DNA from: Posidonia oceanica
Taxonomy: Eukaryota; Streptophyta; Magnoliopsida; Alismatales; Posidoniaceae
Length of the DNA stretch: 64,000 bases
Reading direction: 5' to 3'
NCBI GenBank assembly: GCA_037176725.1
Contig: JAZBRS010000077.1
Coordinates: forward strand, 2,542,001 to 2,606,000
Shown in pieces: positions 21,982 to 34,700 of this stretch (its first letter is position 1; the number at the start of each line of letters is the position of its first letter). The notes under the pieces are model-generated. The model ran no database searches and was not told the DNA's origin. It was given only the letters and a program-made list of their open reading frames with translations. The translations under genes and the position numbers were made by a program.

Positions 21982-22680
21982 TTACTGTAAACGCCCAAGC
22001 AGACTTCTGACCTCCTTTTCAGTTCTAGGGGGTGGCATGTCCACGATGGCTTTTACTTTCATTGGGTCCACCTCAATCCCCCTTTGGCTAACAATGTAGC
22101 CGAGCAACTTGCCAGAAGACACCCCGAATACGCACTTCTTGGGATTCAGGCGCAATTTGTATTTCCGTAGACAGTCAAAGAGCTTTTTTAGACAGGCAAG
22201 GTGGTCTTCAGGCTCTCTGGTTTTAGCAATCATGTCGTCTACGTAAACCTCTACTTCTTGGTGCATGAGGTCGTGGAACAGCGCAGTCATGGCCCTCTGA
22301 TAGGTCAGACCAGCATTCTTCAGACCGAACGGCATGACTTGGTAGCAGAAGACTCCCCAAGGGGTGATGAATGAAGTCTTTTCCATGTCTTCTTCTGCCA
22401 ATTTGATTTGATTGTATCCAGAAAAGCCGTCCATGAAGGAGAGCATCTTGTGGCCCGCTGTATTGTCGACTAGGACGTCAATGTGAGGCAGGGGGAAGTC
22501 GTCCTTGGGACTCGCCTTGTTCAGGTCCCTGTAGTCGATGCAGATCCGGATTCGGCCATCTTTCTTGGGCACAAGTACAATGTTTGCCAGCCACTCAGGA
22601 TAAAGAACGACCTTCAGAAAGTTGATCTGAGCTGCTTCATTATCTCTTCTTTGATCATGAGCAGCCATTGTGGTCGCCAT
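21982..22680 (-). pseudogene. pol: Reverse transcriptase core
   Basis: Ty3/gypsy RT fingers and palm: VPKKDGRIRICIDYRDLN, FPLPHIDVLVD, FMDGFSGYNQI, TPWGVFCYQVMPFGLKNAG, and the active-site YVDDMIAK. Then LGYIVSQRGIEVDP and SLLGRLQ, where a TAA (plus TTA at 21982-21984) cuts the frame before the expected ISRF. A frameshift near 22620-22640 separates the core from its N-terminal part. The catalytic Asps are present, but the protein cannot be made as one piece. Confidence 0.88.
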
Positions 22681-23156
22681 CTTCTTAGTTTCTGCTTCAC
22701 TGGCTTGGCATCCGGGTTTAAGGGCAGATTGTGCACCACTATTTCTATGTCAAGGCCGACCATATCCTTGTAACTCCAGGCGAAGACATCCGCATATTCT
22801 TTCAGGAATGCGATGAACTCTGCTCGAGCCTGGGAGGACAGCTGGGCACTGATACGAATTTCTCTGACTTCCTCAGCTGTGCCGATGTTGACAACCTCTG
22901 TTTCTTCTTCAACATAGAGGTTGGGGCCTTCTGGGTCGTCATCATAGGGCCGGAACTCGGGCAACGGTTCGTCAGTCTCATCCATGCCCGTATCGCCCTC
23001 CTCTCCATAGGCAGTAAGTTCCGAGAGGATCTCCTTCTCAAAATAAGGACTTGTGATGTCGAAAGAGTGTATGTGTTCCACTGCTTGGCCCTGGTGACGC
23101 TTCAGGATGGTCATGCTCACTCGGGTATTCTTGTAGCCTCGGTGCGCGACCTCCGT
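22614..23156 (-). pseudogene. pol: Pol N-terminal remnant joined to a truncated gag
   Basis: Open for 168 codons from 23120. It contains an acidic stretch (DETDEPLPEFRPYDDDPEG), then FIAFLKEYADVFAWSYKDMVGLD and the RT start with PVKQKLRRWRPQW. This is the region between protease and RT in Tat elements. The expected protease (D-T/S-G) is absent: the pol sequence joins gag near 23157 out of frame, so the gag C end and protease are deleted. The frame ends by frameshift near 22630. Confidence 0.78.
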
Positions 23157-24412
23157 CCCAGCAAACTCTTCTGGAACAGGCGGATCAGCAACCTCTCGTC
23201 AGCCTGAAGCTGAGCGAGATCACCGTAATACGCCTTCAGGTGTGCTACAGGGCAGCCCCTACCATTATATTTCTCGAAGTCTGGGATTTTGAACTTCGGA
23301 GGGAGTACCGCCTCTGGAAAGCAGCAGAGGTCCCGAAATTGGTAGGTCTGGTGCTCAGTACCCTGCACTAGTCGTAGTGCCTTCTCCAGGACGTCCATCC
23401 TGTTGTTGATGGGGTCCGGAGTTGCTGCTATAGGGGAGGGATCAGTAGGGGTAGTAAGCACATACGCCAAATGGGTCACACCTAAGTGCTCCTCCGAATC
23501 TAACATAGCGTCGCCTAGTGGAGCAACGGGATGGCCGGCGTATCCGTGCTGGGGAACTGTGTATGCAGGAGTGTATGCAGGACGCTAGACTTGATGCAAG
23601 GGAGAAGACTAGATGCCATGCTGTGCTGTGATAGGGGTAGGATGACGGAGCACCAGTTGCTGTACAGGCGGGGTGCCAGACAGCGAGCCAGTGAGGTACT
23701 GGGCTCCAGCCGGTCCAAAGGACTGACCACCAGGGGGAAGAGGAGCATGCTGTGCTAAGTGTTGTGCAGCAGGAGGCGATAAACGGGCCCCCATCGTCAG
23801 AACCGTGAGCAGTTGCGACGATGGTCGAGGTGGAGGTGTGGAGGTAGATGCATGAAATGCAGGAACTGGCCTCAAAGGAACCTCAGGAACGACAAGAGCA
23901 CAGGAAGGACGAACTCATAGAGCCATGCCCTGCAGTCTCTGGGCAAGCTCCATTAGGTGCTGGTACTGCGCCTCAGGCATCTCGCTAGTGAGGACGCTGA
24001 AGTGCAGTGCCGGCGGAGGTTGAGAAGCAAGTGGCACGGACACAGACTATCCGGGAGGAAAAGATTCTGCAGTAAAAGTCGCAGCAGCGGTAGAAGGGAT
24101 GTCAAAGGCGACGTATCCCTGGGATGGAGGGGGCAGTGGCGTCTCCGAAGTGCGAGTGACGGTCGTCAAGATAGACTCAGCGATCGGATCCGGAGGAAGA
24201 GATGCTTGCCATTGTCCCGAGACATACTGGGATCCTAGAGGCGCCAGGGGAGGAAACCCTACCGTCGGAGGGGGAACCACGGGGACAGAAGGAGCAACCG
24301 AAGGGGCCGGAACGGAAACACCCTCCGTGACAGGAGTGAAGAGAGGCTCACTGACGTACTGGGCCATTGCTGACCTAGAGCGCGTGAGAACAGGGCTGCG
24401 ACGGGTGTTCAA
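23157..24412 (-). pseudogene. gag: Gag, copy 2, truncated and with nonsense codons
   Basis: Nearly the same as the first 420 or so codons of gag copy 1 (start MNTRRSPVLTRSRS at 24412). Compared with copy 1 it has stops at about 24047 (CAG to TAG), 23913 (TCA to TGA), 23610 (TAC to TAG) and 23585 (CAG to TAG). It breaks off after RLIRLFQKSL-like sequence at about 23160, just before ALKWFTSL. The rest of capsid, nucleocapsid and protease are missing. This gag cannot form particles. Confidence 0.9.
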
Positions 24413-25664
24413 ACGGTGATTCCTAATAGGAGATATCGTCGCGAAGGCGGATAGCTCAGAAGGGGGAATGGTCGCGAATAAGGTCGCAACAAGGGTGCCA
24501 ACAAAGGTCGGTACTCAAGCTCTAGCAAGGGGAACTCGCTTACCGATCACTGTGACACAAACAAAAGGAGACTGGGGTTAGAAACTGAAAAGATGAATGC
24601 AAATGAGTTAAGTTAAATGGCATGAATGATATGTATGCTTTCTAGTATGCCCCCTTACCTAGGTAGTGTATCTTAGCAGGTGATCAACTTCGGGTATCCC
24701 TGGGTGTACGGGACACCGACTCAGGTCAGAGCTCAGGAAATGACAGGGTGGTGCGTTGGTGGCCTCTACCCCGCCAAAGCGTGGGTGGTACCCTCTACTA
24801 ACACCGACACGACCCCTGGACAAGGGGGGAGAGACCGATTGACTTGCGCCACGCCCAAAGCGGTGGAACAAAAGGCCGGGACTGTCCTTCGCAGACTAAT
24901 AGGTGGACTCAGATGAGAAGATGCATGCCCTATATGATGCTTATGCAAATGATTAAAGTCTTTTATCTTGCATGTTTTATTAACCAAAGGGGGTGAAGGA
25001 TTGTTTGAAGTCTCTAGTTACTCCTAGAAGTTCCTTTTGCTTGCCATTTTTAGTTAACCATGGGGAGAGCAAACAAGTCTCTACTATCCTAGGCATGGCA
25101 TATGCGAAAGGGAAGAAAATCAGTCAGACATGGCAGGCAAACAACACACAACATAGCAAAAGGCAAGTGCATGGCATGTGCGAGTGTTTGTGAGCATGAT
25201 AATGAAGAAAAAGCATTCATCATGTCAAAAGGCATATAGGCAAGACATGTGCGTGCGTAGTGACATAGCAAATGTGTAAGAAAAGCATTCAACATTCAAA
25301 AAGCATGTATTGTTACCAAACAAGTATGTAGACATGCATTGTGCGAGAGATAAAGCAATAATAAGCAGATAGATAAAGACAAGTAAGCGTTAAAGCAGGT
25401 AAGAGCAGAAGCAAAGAAACAAACAAGCAACAAGTAAGCAATCAAGCAAGCAAACAAGTAAGAGCACCACAGCAGGCAAAGCAAAGCAAAATAGAGCGCA
25501 AACCGAGGCAAAGGAGGTGCAAAACCTAGACAGAGTAGCCACGAGGCGACTCGCTAGGAGTTTACACAGAAAAGCGAGCAGAACAGGCAAAGGAGGCACA
25601 AACTCAAACAAAGATAGCAAATCCCAAGCGAGCAAAAGCGAAGGCGAAAGTCGGAGTCTAGACA
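24413..25664 (-). other. Retroelement leader between PBS and gag (copy 2)
   Basis: Near-identical to 5810-7094 except for a loss of about 34 bp after 24726 and scattered substitutions. No gene is seen in it. Confidence 0.6.
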
Positions 25665-25682
25665 TCCCCAACGGAGTCGCCA
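25665..25682 (-). other. Primer binding site (PBS), copy 2
   Basis: TGGCGACTCCGTTGGGGA on the sense strand, one base from the end of LTR2, identical to the site at 7095-7112. Confidence 0.75.
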
Positions 25683-25683
25683 C

Positions 25684-28600
25684 TGTAGTAATCCCAATCA
25701 GAATCAGGCTTACTATTAGCGGCGAGGTCCGAGGAGGAGGGCTCAACTCGAAAACACTTAAAAACGAGGAGAAAAGAAGAAGATAAGACAAATCAGAGTC
25801 GCCACCATGTCTATTATCGGGAGACAAGGAAAACCGAGGGAAATGCGTGAATTGACGCGCAAAACCAAGCAAGAATTGTAAAGCAAAGCAATGCAAAGGA
25901 AAACAAATGCAAATACATGCAAATGAGATGACTCATGCCTAGGATAAGGGCGATATGGTCATTGCGGGCCAAAAGACTGGGCAAGGACTCCTGTTACGTG
26001 CGGGGAAGGTGTTAGGCACCCTCGACACGCCCGAGAATCGGTCTTTCTAGGCTTACGCTCGCATACGCAGGGAAATGCAGGTTTGAATGCCTAAATGCCA
26101 ATGAATGCCTGAATGAATGCTCATAGGTGTGCTCTAAGTGGTGGGATGCAATGCAAGGAAAGTAAACGTGCTGTCTAAGTGCTCAGCAGCGCTGTCTGTG
26201 TTCCGAACCGGGCAAAACCTGGCTCGTGAGAACTCCAGGCAGTAAGCATCACAGCCCTATATGCAAATGCAAGCGAAAAAGCAAAACAACGGTAAATCCA
26301 TGCAGATGCAAGCGACATGCAAGAGAAAACGGCGCCAAAAACAAAACGGGCACGCAAAATTGTGCCAAAACGAAGCGGGCACGCAAAACGGTGCCAAAAA
26401 CGAAGCGGGCTCGCAAAATGGTGCCAAAAGCGAAGCGGGCACGCAAAACGGTGCCAAAAGCGAAGCGGGCACGCAAAACGGTGCCAAAAGCAGGGCGAGC
26501 GCGCAAAACGACGCAAAAGACAAGGCGGGCACGCAAAGCGGTGCCAAAAAACGGAGCGGGCACGCAAAACTGTGCCAAAAGCGAAGCGGGCACGCAAAAC
26601 GGCGCAAAAGACAAAGCAGGCACGCAAAACAGTGCCAAAAGCAGGGCGAGCGCGCAAAACGGCGCAAAAGACAAGGCGGGCACGCGAAACGGTGCCAAAA
26701 ACAAAGCGGGCGCGCAAAACGGCGCAAGAGACAAAGTAGGCACGCAAAACGGTACCAAAAGCAGAGCGAGCGCGCAAAACGGCGCAAAAGTCAAGGCAGG
26801 CACGCGAAACGGTGCCAAAAACGAAGCAAAACCTCGGCAAAACCATGCGGATGCAAATGCCAAGAGAGAGGATGAGAAAAGTGAAAGGGGAGGCAAACAG
26901 TGCGTGTGTGAGAACAGGCACTGTTTAAGGGCCACGCAGAGTAGGTGTGAAGACCTACACTGGGGAGAACAAGCAAGTGGAGGGATTACCACCGCTTTGT
27001 GACTGTTTTCCACTAAACCGCTCCACGATGTGTCTCGCACGCTGCCCAAAGCTCGCGGTGCGATCGGATCGTGAAAAAGGTGGAAGAGAGTCGCAGTAAG
27101 TGGTGAATCCAGGGGAAACGCAACACAAAACACTTGGGGATACTCGAAACGAGGAACGGAGTTGATAGATAAGAGGAGGAAGTTCTATTCTACATGCTCG
27201 AGAAAACAGAAAGCGAAAACGATGCATGCAATGCAAAAGGTATGCAAATGAATGCTGCAGGGGTTCAGGAAGACGTACCTGGAAAATCTGGAGCCTGATC
27301 TAAAATCTGCTTGGTCCATGCTGAAGAGCGCTTCGCCGGGGTCGTCTGGGTAGCTTGTTTGAGAAGATCCAACGGTCGGATTGGAAGATATCACAGCTTT
27401 AAGGCAGAGGGGCCAGAACAGGGGAGAAGAACAGATCTAAGTGTACAAGGGGGTCCTAGGGGTGTGCAAACAGGTCCTCCCATGTAAATGGGAGCTAAAG
27501 ATGCTGAAGTGTGTGCAGAGGATGCCAAATGCAAGACTACCTGAGTGCAAATGCATGCAGAAAGCAAGAAAAGACTCAAGAGGGATTTTTCAGAAAATTG
27601 GGGGTTCAAATGCAATTTTTGAAAAGATGGGGGTCTAAATGCAAAAGTTTTGAAAAGTTTGGGGCTTTCATGCAAGGATTTTGAAAAAAGGAGGGTCTGT
27701 ATGCAATTTTGCAAAGGACAGGGTTTAAAATGCAATTTTTCAAGAGGGGTATGTATCAGGACAAGTTTTGAAATCATGTGGCAAGTTGAAATGCAATTTT
27801 TAAAATCATTAGGGTTCAGAATGCAATTTTTCCAGAAAAACAGGGTCCTAAGTAGTCTGGGAATGCAAATGGGGGACCTACATGCAATTTTTCAAACATG
27901 TGGGGCTAAAATGCAATTTTATAAGCAAAATATGCATTTAAATGATTTTTATAAGCATGTAGAGGACCTATGTGCAATTTTCAAATCATGCAGGGTCAAA
28001 AATGCAATTTTTGAAGCAAAATAGGCATTAAAGGGGCAGACAGAGGACTGACATGCAATTTTTAAAATATGCAAGGTCAAAAATGCAATTTAATAAGCTA
28101 AATATGCATTAAAAAGACTACTGTGCATTAGAAAGGACCTACATGCAAAAATCAGAAAACAGAGGGGGATAAATGCAATGCAGCAAGCAAAAAAGAAAAA
28201 TAAAACCTAAGTTCTACAGGGCAGAGGATCAGGATGCAAAAACAGAAAACAAAAGGGACCTGGAATGCAATTTCATATGGCAAAGTTCATGCATTAAATT
28301 AAATTAAACTACTGCAGGACTTAAGTGCAAAAATAAAAAACTGGTGGGCCAAAGTCTAACTTATTACTGAAGGAAAGCACAGTAAAAGGACCAGAAAGCA
28401 AATAAGGAGAACTACAGACATTTCATGCAATTTTATATAGTTTCAGCACAGAAATAAGCGGATTAAATCAAATAAAGGACTGGAATGCAAAATAACAAGA
28501 ACTCAGACCAGAAATGCAATATTTAACAAAAAACTTAGATAAAGAAAAATAAAGGAACAGTGTAATGGCCGACGGCCATGGACACTGTAGCAGCAAGCTG

Positions 28601-31600
28601 CCAGCGTCCATGAACGCCGGCACAGGGATGTTGGAGCAGCGCAGGCCGGCGGGGAGGCATCTCCAGGTCCTGACGGTGCTCGGACGACGCTCGGCGGAGC
28701 TCGACACGGGCTGGAGCGAGCCGGAGAAGCCACCGGAGGTCTGTAGAGCTTCAGAAGCGCGCTCCGGGCGATCGACACGACGACGCGGCGATCTGAAGGC
28801 CGGAGTGTGTTCCTGAGACTCGTGCGGATCGGAGGGTGCTACTGGAACGCCGTTCTGTTGACCGGAGCGGAGGGACGCACGGAGAAGCTCGCCGGAGAAG
28901 ACGGCTCTGACCAGAGCTGACTCGGCGTAGGGGCGAAGAAAAACCTATTCTAAGGGGGGGAAAAGCAAGAGGGGAGGAGGATTAGGCTAAGGGGATAAAG
29001 AGTTACCTGTCTCCGCGTCTGAGAAGTCCACCCGACGCAGGTGGTTTCAGAGATCGCCGGTGGAGTTCGTCTGGCCGCTGCGGGCACCGTCTGCTGCTCG
29101 CGAGGATTGGGATCGCCTCCATGGAGCCTTCCGATGCTTCCCGGATGGTTGGACGCGAGCTTCGAAGATCAGCGGGTGATTTCGCAAGTTTTGGGTTCAC
29201 AGAGGCAGCCGGAGACCGGGGGGGTGTCCGCTGCTCCTCAGGCCGGATAGGACCCTCTGGAAGGTTGCTGGAGGTCTGGTGGTCAATTCTGGATGGTTGA
29301 ATTGGGTTTTGGGAGGCTGTGGGTGGAGTTTGCAGGCCGGTCGATTTTCTAGTCAGAGAGGGAGGTAACTGTTTGTGGTGGAAGGTTCGGCCGGTGAGGG
29401 GGGAGAAGGCTGAAGGTTGGGTGGCTTGGGGAGGTGGAGTTCAGGCGAGTGACTTAGGAAGACTTGGGACGGATTGGAGGTCTGTGGTGAAGGCAATTCT
29501 AAAATGAGAAGTAATGGGTTCTGTGGTGGATTTTCAGGTGAACTGGGAGTGGTTCTGAGGTGGAAAGGCCAGGAAATGGAGGGGGAAAGGTACTGATGTG
29601 CTGGGTGAATTTGGGGGATGAAATGGAAGAGAATTGATGGCTGGAACGGGCTTGGTTTCTGAGGAAAAAGAGGGGGGAAGGCTGCTAAATTCAGAGGGAG
29701 AAGAAGGAGAAGTTTGCTTGGGAATTCTCTGGATTTCTCAGCTCTCTCTCTCGGATGGCAAAAAGGCATTGGAGGAGGGGCTAAAGGGCTGGCTTTATCT
29801 GCTGCCCTCTGGCTTGCTCGCGCGCTCTGGAATTCAAATTCCACCGGCGCCGTCCACTGCAGCTGAGGGAGACGAGCAGCCGGCGAGATGACAGGCAGTT
29901 AATGCCTCCCGGAAAAGGTGCTGAGAGAAGAGGAGGCCGAGGCGAACTGGTGCTGATCTGATGGAGGGGGAAGAAGTTGAATTTGAAAAAGAAGGGGGAG
30001 TGCTGTGCAGCTTCGCGGGAGGAGAAGGAAGAAGCTGAGGAAGAAGAAGGAAGAAGAAGAAGGAGGGAAGCGGGCCGGGCCGTGAACCAGAAAATAAAAA
30101 AGGAAAAGGAAGAAGGAAGGGGTGGACGGGCTAGATTGGACCCAGCAAGGAAAAGGGGAAAGGAAAAAAGATAGGAAGAAAAAGAGAAATGGAAAGGAAA
30201 GAGAGGAGAAAATAAATTAGGTAAAAATAAAATAAAAATTAGTAAAAATATTGGAATGATTATGTTGTGAGTTAGGATCTTGATTAAATTTTTAATGACT
30301 GTTTTTAGTTGATTAATTCTGATTTTAGAGGGATTTTGAGTTGAATTAGGGTTTTAAGGGTTTTCTTTGTTTTTAATTTGTTTTCCATTTTGATTAAGTG
30401 TTTGTTAAGCCTTTTAAGTTATTTTATAATTATGCTTTTCTTGTTAAGTATTTGGGATGTTAATTAGGATTTTTTAAGATTTATTTTTGGATTAATTAGA
30501 GTGAGTTTTGGCTTTTGATTTTAGTCTTTTTAGGATTCTTCTTAAGTCTTTTTTTTTGAATTACACTTTTGATTTTTTATTTGTTAAGTTTTCTTGATGT
30601 TTTTTAGTTAAGTTTCTTCTTGATGGATTAAGTGTTTTTAAATCTTTTTAATTTGCTTCTCATTTTCTTTTTAATTAAGTTCTTAAGTTGTCCTTCTTAG
30701 GTTTGTTAAGTCAAGCTTTTTTCATTAATTATTTGTCTTAGTGTTTTTATTTGTTTTACTTCTTCTTAGGGTTTGTTCTTAGATTATTTTGATAGGGTTT
30801 TCACTTTTGGTTGGTTTTGATTATATTTTAGTTTTTTCCTTGATTTTACAGCATTTTCTTTTGGTTATTTTGTATTTTTTAGGTTACACTCCTTGATTTT
30901 CCATTTTAGCTAATTTTAGTTGGGTTTAGGTTTTTAATTGTTTGTTTAGTATTTTTAATTATTTTTCTTAGGGTTCTGGTTTGTTTCGCTTTTGTTTTAG
31001 AGTTTTAGAGATTTTTAAGGGTTTTTTATGGATTTTAGCAAAAGAAGGAAAAAGAAAAAGAGAAGGAAGAAGAAAAGGGAAAAAGGAGGAGTAATGGGGA
31101 AAGAGATGAGTTGGGGGAAAACAATTTTTTAAAAGTCAGGGAAAATGCTAAAAATAAGGTAAAAATAGAAATAAGATAGAGAAGAGATAGAAGCATAAAG
31201 GGGGCCCACAGCCAGGCAAGAAAAGGAGAGAGAAGGGGATGAAAAGAGGGAGGATAATCAGGAGAGAGAGAGGAGAGAGAAACGGATAATCCAGGAGAGA
31301 GAAAAGGATAATTTAGGTAAAAGGAAGGCTTAAAAGTTTTGAAATGGGATGAAAATTGGGGAGTGTGTAGCCTAGGGTTTCTAGTGTTGGTTCCAGGGCT
31401 TTGATTTAATTTTGAGCAAGTTTTGGAGGGGTTTTGAGGTGTAGAAAAAGGGTGGTTTCACCTAAGTTTTCTAGGGTTTTTGGGAATGGTTTTGGGCTGA
31501 AAGTTTTTAAGTGTTTGGGTAGGTTTGCTAAGTAGGGGTTGATGGGTTTCCTATGGTTTTTGGGAAGGTTTTGGGCTTGGGAAGAGGGTGTAGGCTTAGG

Positions 31601-31725
31601 TCAAGTTTGGCTTGTTTTGAAGGGTAAAGATGAAGAGGGTTGGGGGTTGTTTTGACCTTGGTTTAGATCCAGAAGTCACTAGAGGGTCCCAAATGATCCG
31701 AGCCTGTCAAGATGGGGTGTCAACA
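25684..31725 (-). mobile_element. LTR2 (6042 bp), 5' LTR of the compound element
   Basis: The sense strand starts TGTTGACACCCCATC at 31725 and ends TTACTACA at 25684. It has the same internal order as LTR1: T-rich block on the plus strand (30230-31030), GC-rich block with GATAAAG at 29793-29799, AT-rich block, 30-bp minisatellite (26310-26830). It differs from LTR1 chiefly in minisatellite copy number and a short A/G-rich insertion at about 31265-31305. Its outer end abuts satellite (CCTGGCGGTCC) directly. Confidence 0.9.
26310..26830 (-). repeat. 30-bp minisatellite inside LTR2
   Basis: About 17 copies of the unit described for LTR1. It is the main cause of the length difference between the two LTRs. 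Confidence 0.88.
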
Positions 31726-34700
31726 CCTGGCGGTCCAGTCTTGATTAGGCTTGCGTTTATCATTCTTGACCACTTCTAGGTCTTCATAGGGCTTACACCT
31801 GTCATTCCTAGCGGTCCGACTTCATAAGGCTTGCACTTATCTTTCCTGACCTCATCCGATTCTTGATTGGGCTTGCACCTTTCTTTCCTGGCTGTCCGGT
31901 CTTGATATGGCTTGCACGAATCATTCCTGGCCTCTTCCAGGTCTTCATAGGGCTAGCACCTATCATTCCTAGCGGTTCGGTCATGATAAGGTTTGCACTT
32001 ATCATTCCTGACCTCTTCCGGGTCTTGATTAGGCATGCACCTATCATTCCTGGTGGTCCGGTCTTGATAAGGCTTGCACTTATCATTCCTAGTGGTCAAG
32101 TCATGATACGGCTTGCACTTATCATTCCTAACCCCTTCCTGGTCTTGATAGGACTTGCACATATACTTCCTCGCGGTCCAGTCATGATAAGGCTTGCACT
32201 TATCCTTCCTGACCTCTTGCGGGTCTTGATAGGGCTTGCACCGATCGTCCCTGGTGGTCCAGTCTTGATAAGGCTTGCACTTATCATTCCCGGCCTCTTC
32301 CTGGTCATGATAGGGCTTGCAGCTGTCATTCCTGGTAGTCCGGTCTTGATAATGCTTGCACATACCATTTCTGACCTCTTCTGGGTCTTGATAGGGCTTG
32401 CACCAATTGAACCTGGCGGTCCGATCATGATATGGCTTGCACTTATCATTCCTGACCACTTCCTAGTCTTGATTGGGCTTGCACCTACCATTTCAGGCGG
32501 TCCGGTCTTGAATAGGCTTGCACCTATCATTTTTGGCGGTCCGATCTTGATATGGCTTGCACTTGTCATTCCTGACCACTTCCTGGTCTTGATAGGGCTT
32601 GCACCAATCATTCCTGGCAGTCCGGTCTTGATAAGGCTTGCACAAATCATTCCTGTCAGTCCGATTTTGATAAGGCTTGCACTTACCCATCTAGGCCTTT
32701 GCTGGGTCGTGATAGGGCTTGCATCTATCATTCCTCGTGGTCCGATCTTGATTAGGCTTACACCTATCATTCCTGACCCCTTCCTAGTATTGGTAGGACT
32801 TGCACCTGTCCTTCCTTGTGGTCCGGCCTTGATAAGGCTTGCACTTATCATTCCTGACCTCTACCGGGTCTTGATAGGGCTTGCACCTGCCATTCCTAGC
32901 GGTCCGATCTTGATAAGGCTTGCACTTATCATTGCTGACCTCTTCCTGTTCTTGATAGGGCTTTCACCAATCATTCCTGGTGGTCCGGTCTTGATTAGGC
33001 TTGCACTTATCATTCCTGGCCTCTTCTGGGTCTTGATAGGGCATGCACATACCATTCCTGGTGGTCCGGTCCTAATAAGGCTAGCACTTATCATTCCTGA
33101 CCTCTTCCGGGTCTTGTTAGGGCTTGCACCAATCATTCCTGGCACTCCGATCTTGATATGGCATGTACTTATCGTTCCTGACCTCTTCTGAGTCTCGATA
33201 GGGCTTGCTCCTATCATTCCAGGTGGTCGGGTCACGATAAGGCTTACACCTATCATTCCTGGCGGTCCGGTCTAGATAGGGCTTGCACCTATCATTCCTA
33301 TCGGTCCGGTCTTGATAAGGCTTGCACTTATCATTACTGGCCACTTCTGGGTCTTGATAGGGCTTGCTCCTATCAATCCATGTGGTGCGGTCTTGTTAAG
33401 ACTTGCACTTATCATTCCTAGCCTCTTCCGGGTCTTGATAGGGCTTGCACCTATCATTCCTGGTAGTCCAATCCTGATAAGGCTTGCACTTATCATTCCT
33501 AACCTCTTCTGGGTCATGATAGGGCTTGCACCTATCATTCCTAGCAGTCCGGTCTTGATTAGTCTTGCACTTATCTTTCCTGGCCTCTTCCGAGTCCTGA
33601 TAGGGCTTGCACCTAACATTCTAGGCGGTCCGGTCTTGATAAGGCTTGCACTTATCGTTCCTGACCCCTTCCTGGTCTTGATAGGGCTTGCTCCTATCCT
33701 ACCTCGCGGTCTGGTCATGATAAGGCTTGCACTAATCAATACTGACATCTTCTGGCTCTTGATAGGACTTGCACCTATCATTCCTGGCGGCCCAGTCTAG
33801 ATGAGGCATGCACTAATCATTCCTGGCCTCTTTCGGGTCTTGATAGGGCCTGCACCAATCATTCCTGGCGGTCCGGTCTTGATTAGGCTTGAACTTATTA
33901 TTCCTGACCTCTTCTGGGTCTGGATAGGGCTTGCACCTAACATTCCTGGCTGTCCGGTCATGATAAGGCTAGCACTTATCTGTCTGGACCTCTTCCTGGT
34001 CTTGATAGGGCTTGCACCTATCATTCCTGGCGGTCCGGTCTTGATAAGGTGGCACTTATCATTCTTGACCACTTACAGGTCTTGATAGGGCTTACACTTG
34101 TCATTCCAGGCGGTCCTGTCTTGATAAGGCTTGCACTTATCATTCCTGACCACATCCGAGTCTTGGTAGGGCTTGCACCTACATTCCTGGCTGTCCGGTC
34201 GTGATAAGGCGTGCACAAATCATTCCTGGCCTCTTCCTGGTCTTCATAGGGCTAGCACCTATCATTCCTAGCGGTTCAGTCTTGATAAGGCATGCACTTA
34301 TCATTCCTGACCTCCTCCGGGTCTTGATAGGGCTTGCACCAATCATTCCTGGTGGTCCGGTCATGATAAGGCTTGCACATACCATTCCTGGCCTCTTACA
34401 GGTCTTGTTAGGGCTTGCTCCAATCATTCCAGGCAGTCCATTCTTGATAAGGCTTGCACTTATCATTCCTGACACCTTTCTTGTCTTGATAGGGCTTGCA
34501 CCTATCCTTCCTCGCGGTCCTGTCAAGATAAGGCTTGCACTTATCATTCCTGACCACCTCCGAGTCATGATAAGGCTTGCAACTATCATTCCTCGCGGTC
34601 ATGTCATGATAAGGCTTGCACTTATCATTCCCGGCCTCTTCCTGGTCTTGCTAGGGCTTGCACCTATCATTCCTGGCGGTCTGGTCTTGATAATGCATGC

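Larger units (their letters stand above)
3569..31725 (-). mobile_element. Compound Tat-lineage Ty3/gypsy LTR retrotransposon (LTR-internal-LTR-gag)
   Basis: Read on the minus strand this is LTR2, PBS, leader, gag remnant, pol remnant, accessory ORF, tandem-repeat 3' region, PPT, LTR1, then again PBS, leader and gag. 7114-31725 alone would be an LTR-to-LTR element of about 24.6 kb even after an internal deletion. LTR1 has a PPT on one side and a PBS on the other, the signature of two elements sharing an LTR after LTR-LTR recombination. Tat assignment rests on the second RNase H, the PBS type, the giant LTRs and the repeat-rich 3' region. The outer flanks carry CCTGG at 3564-3568 and at 31726-31730, which could be a 5-bp target duplication or a coincidence, because CCTGG is common in the satellite. 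Confidence 0.85.

Noticed and set aside
19618..23156. Endogenous caulimovirus rather than retrotransposon
   Set aside because: There is an integrase with D-D-35-E, and LTRs, PBS and PPT are present; no movement or viral coat protein is seen.
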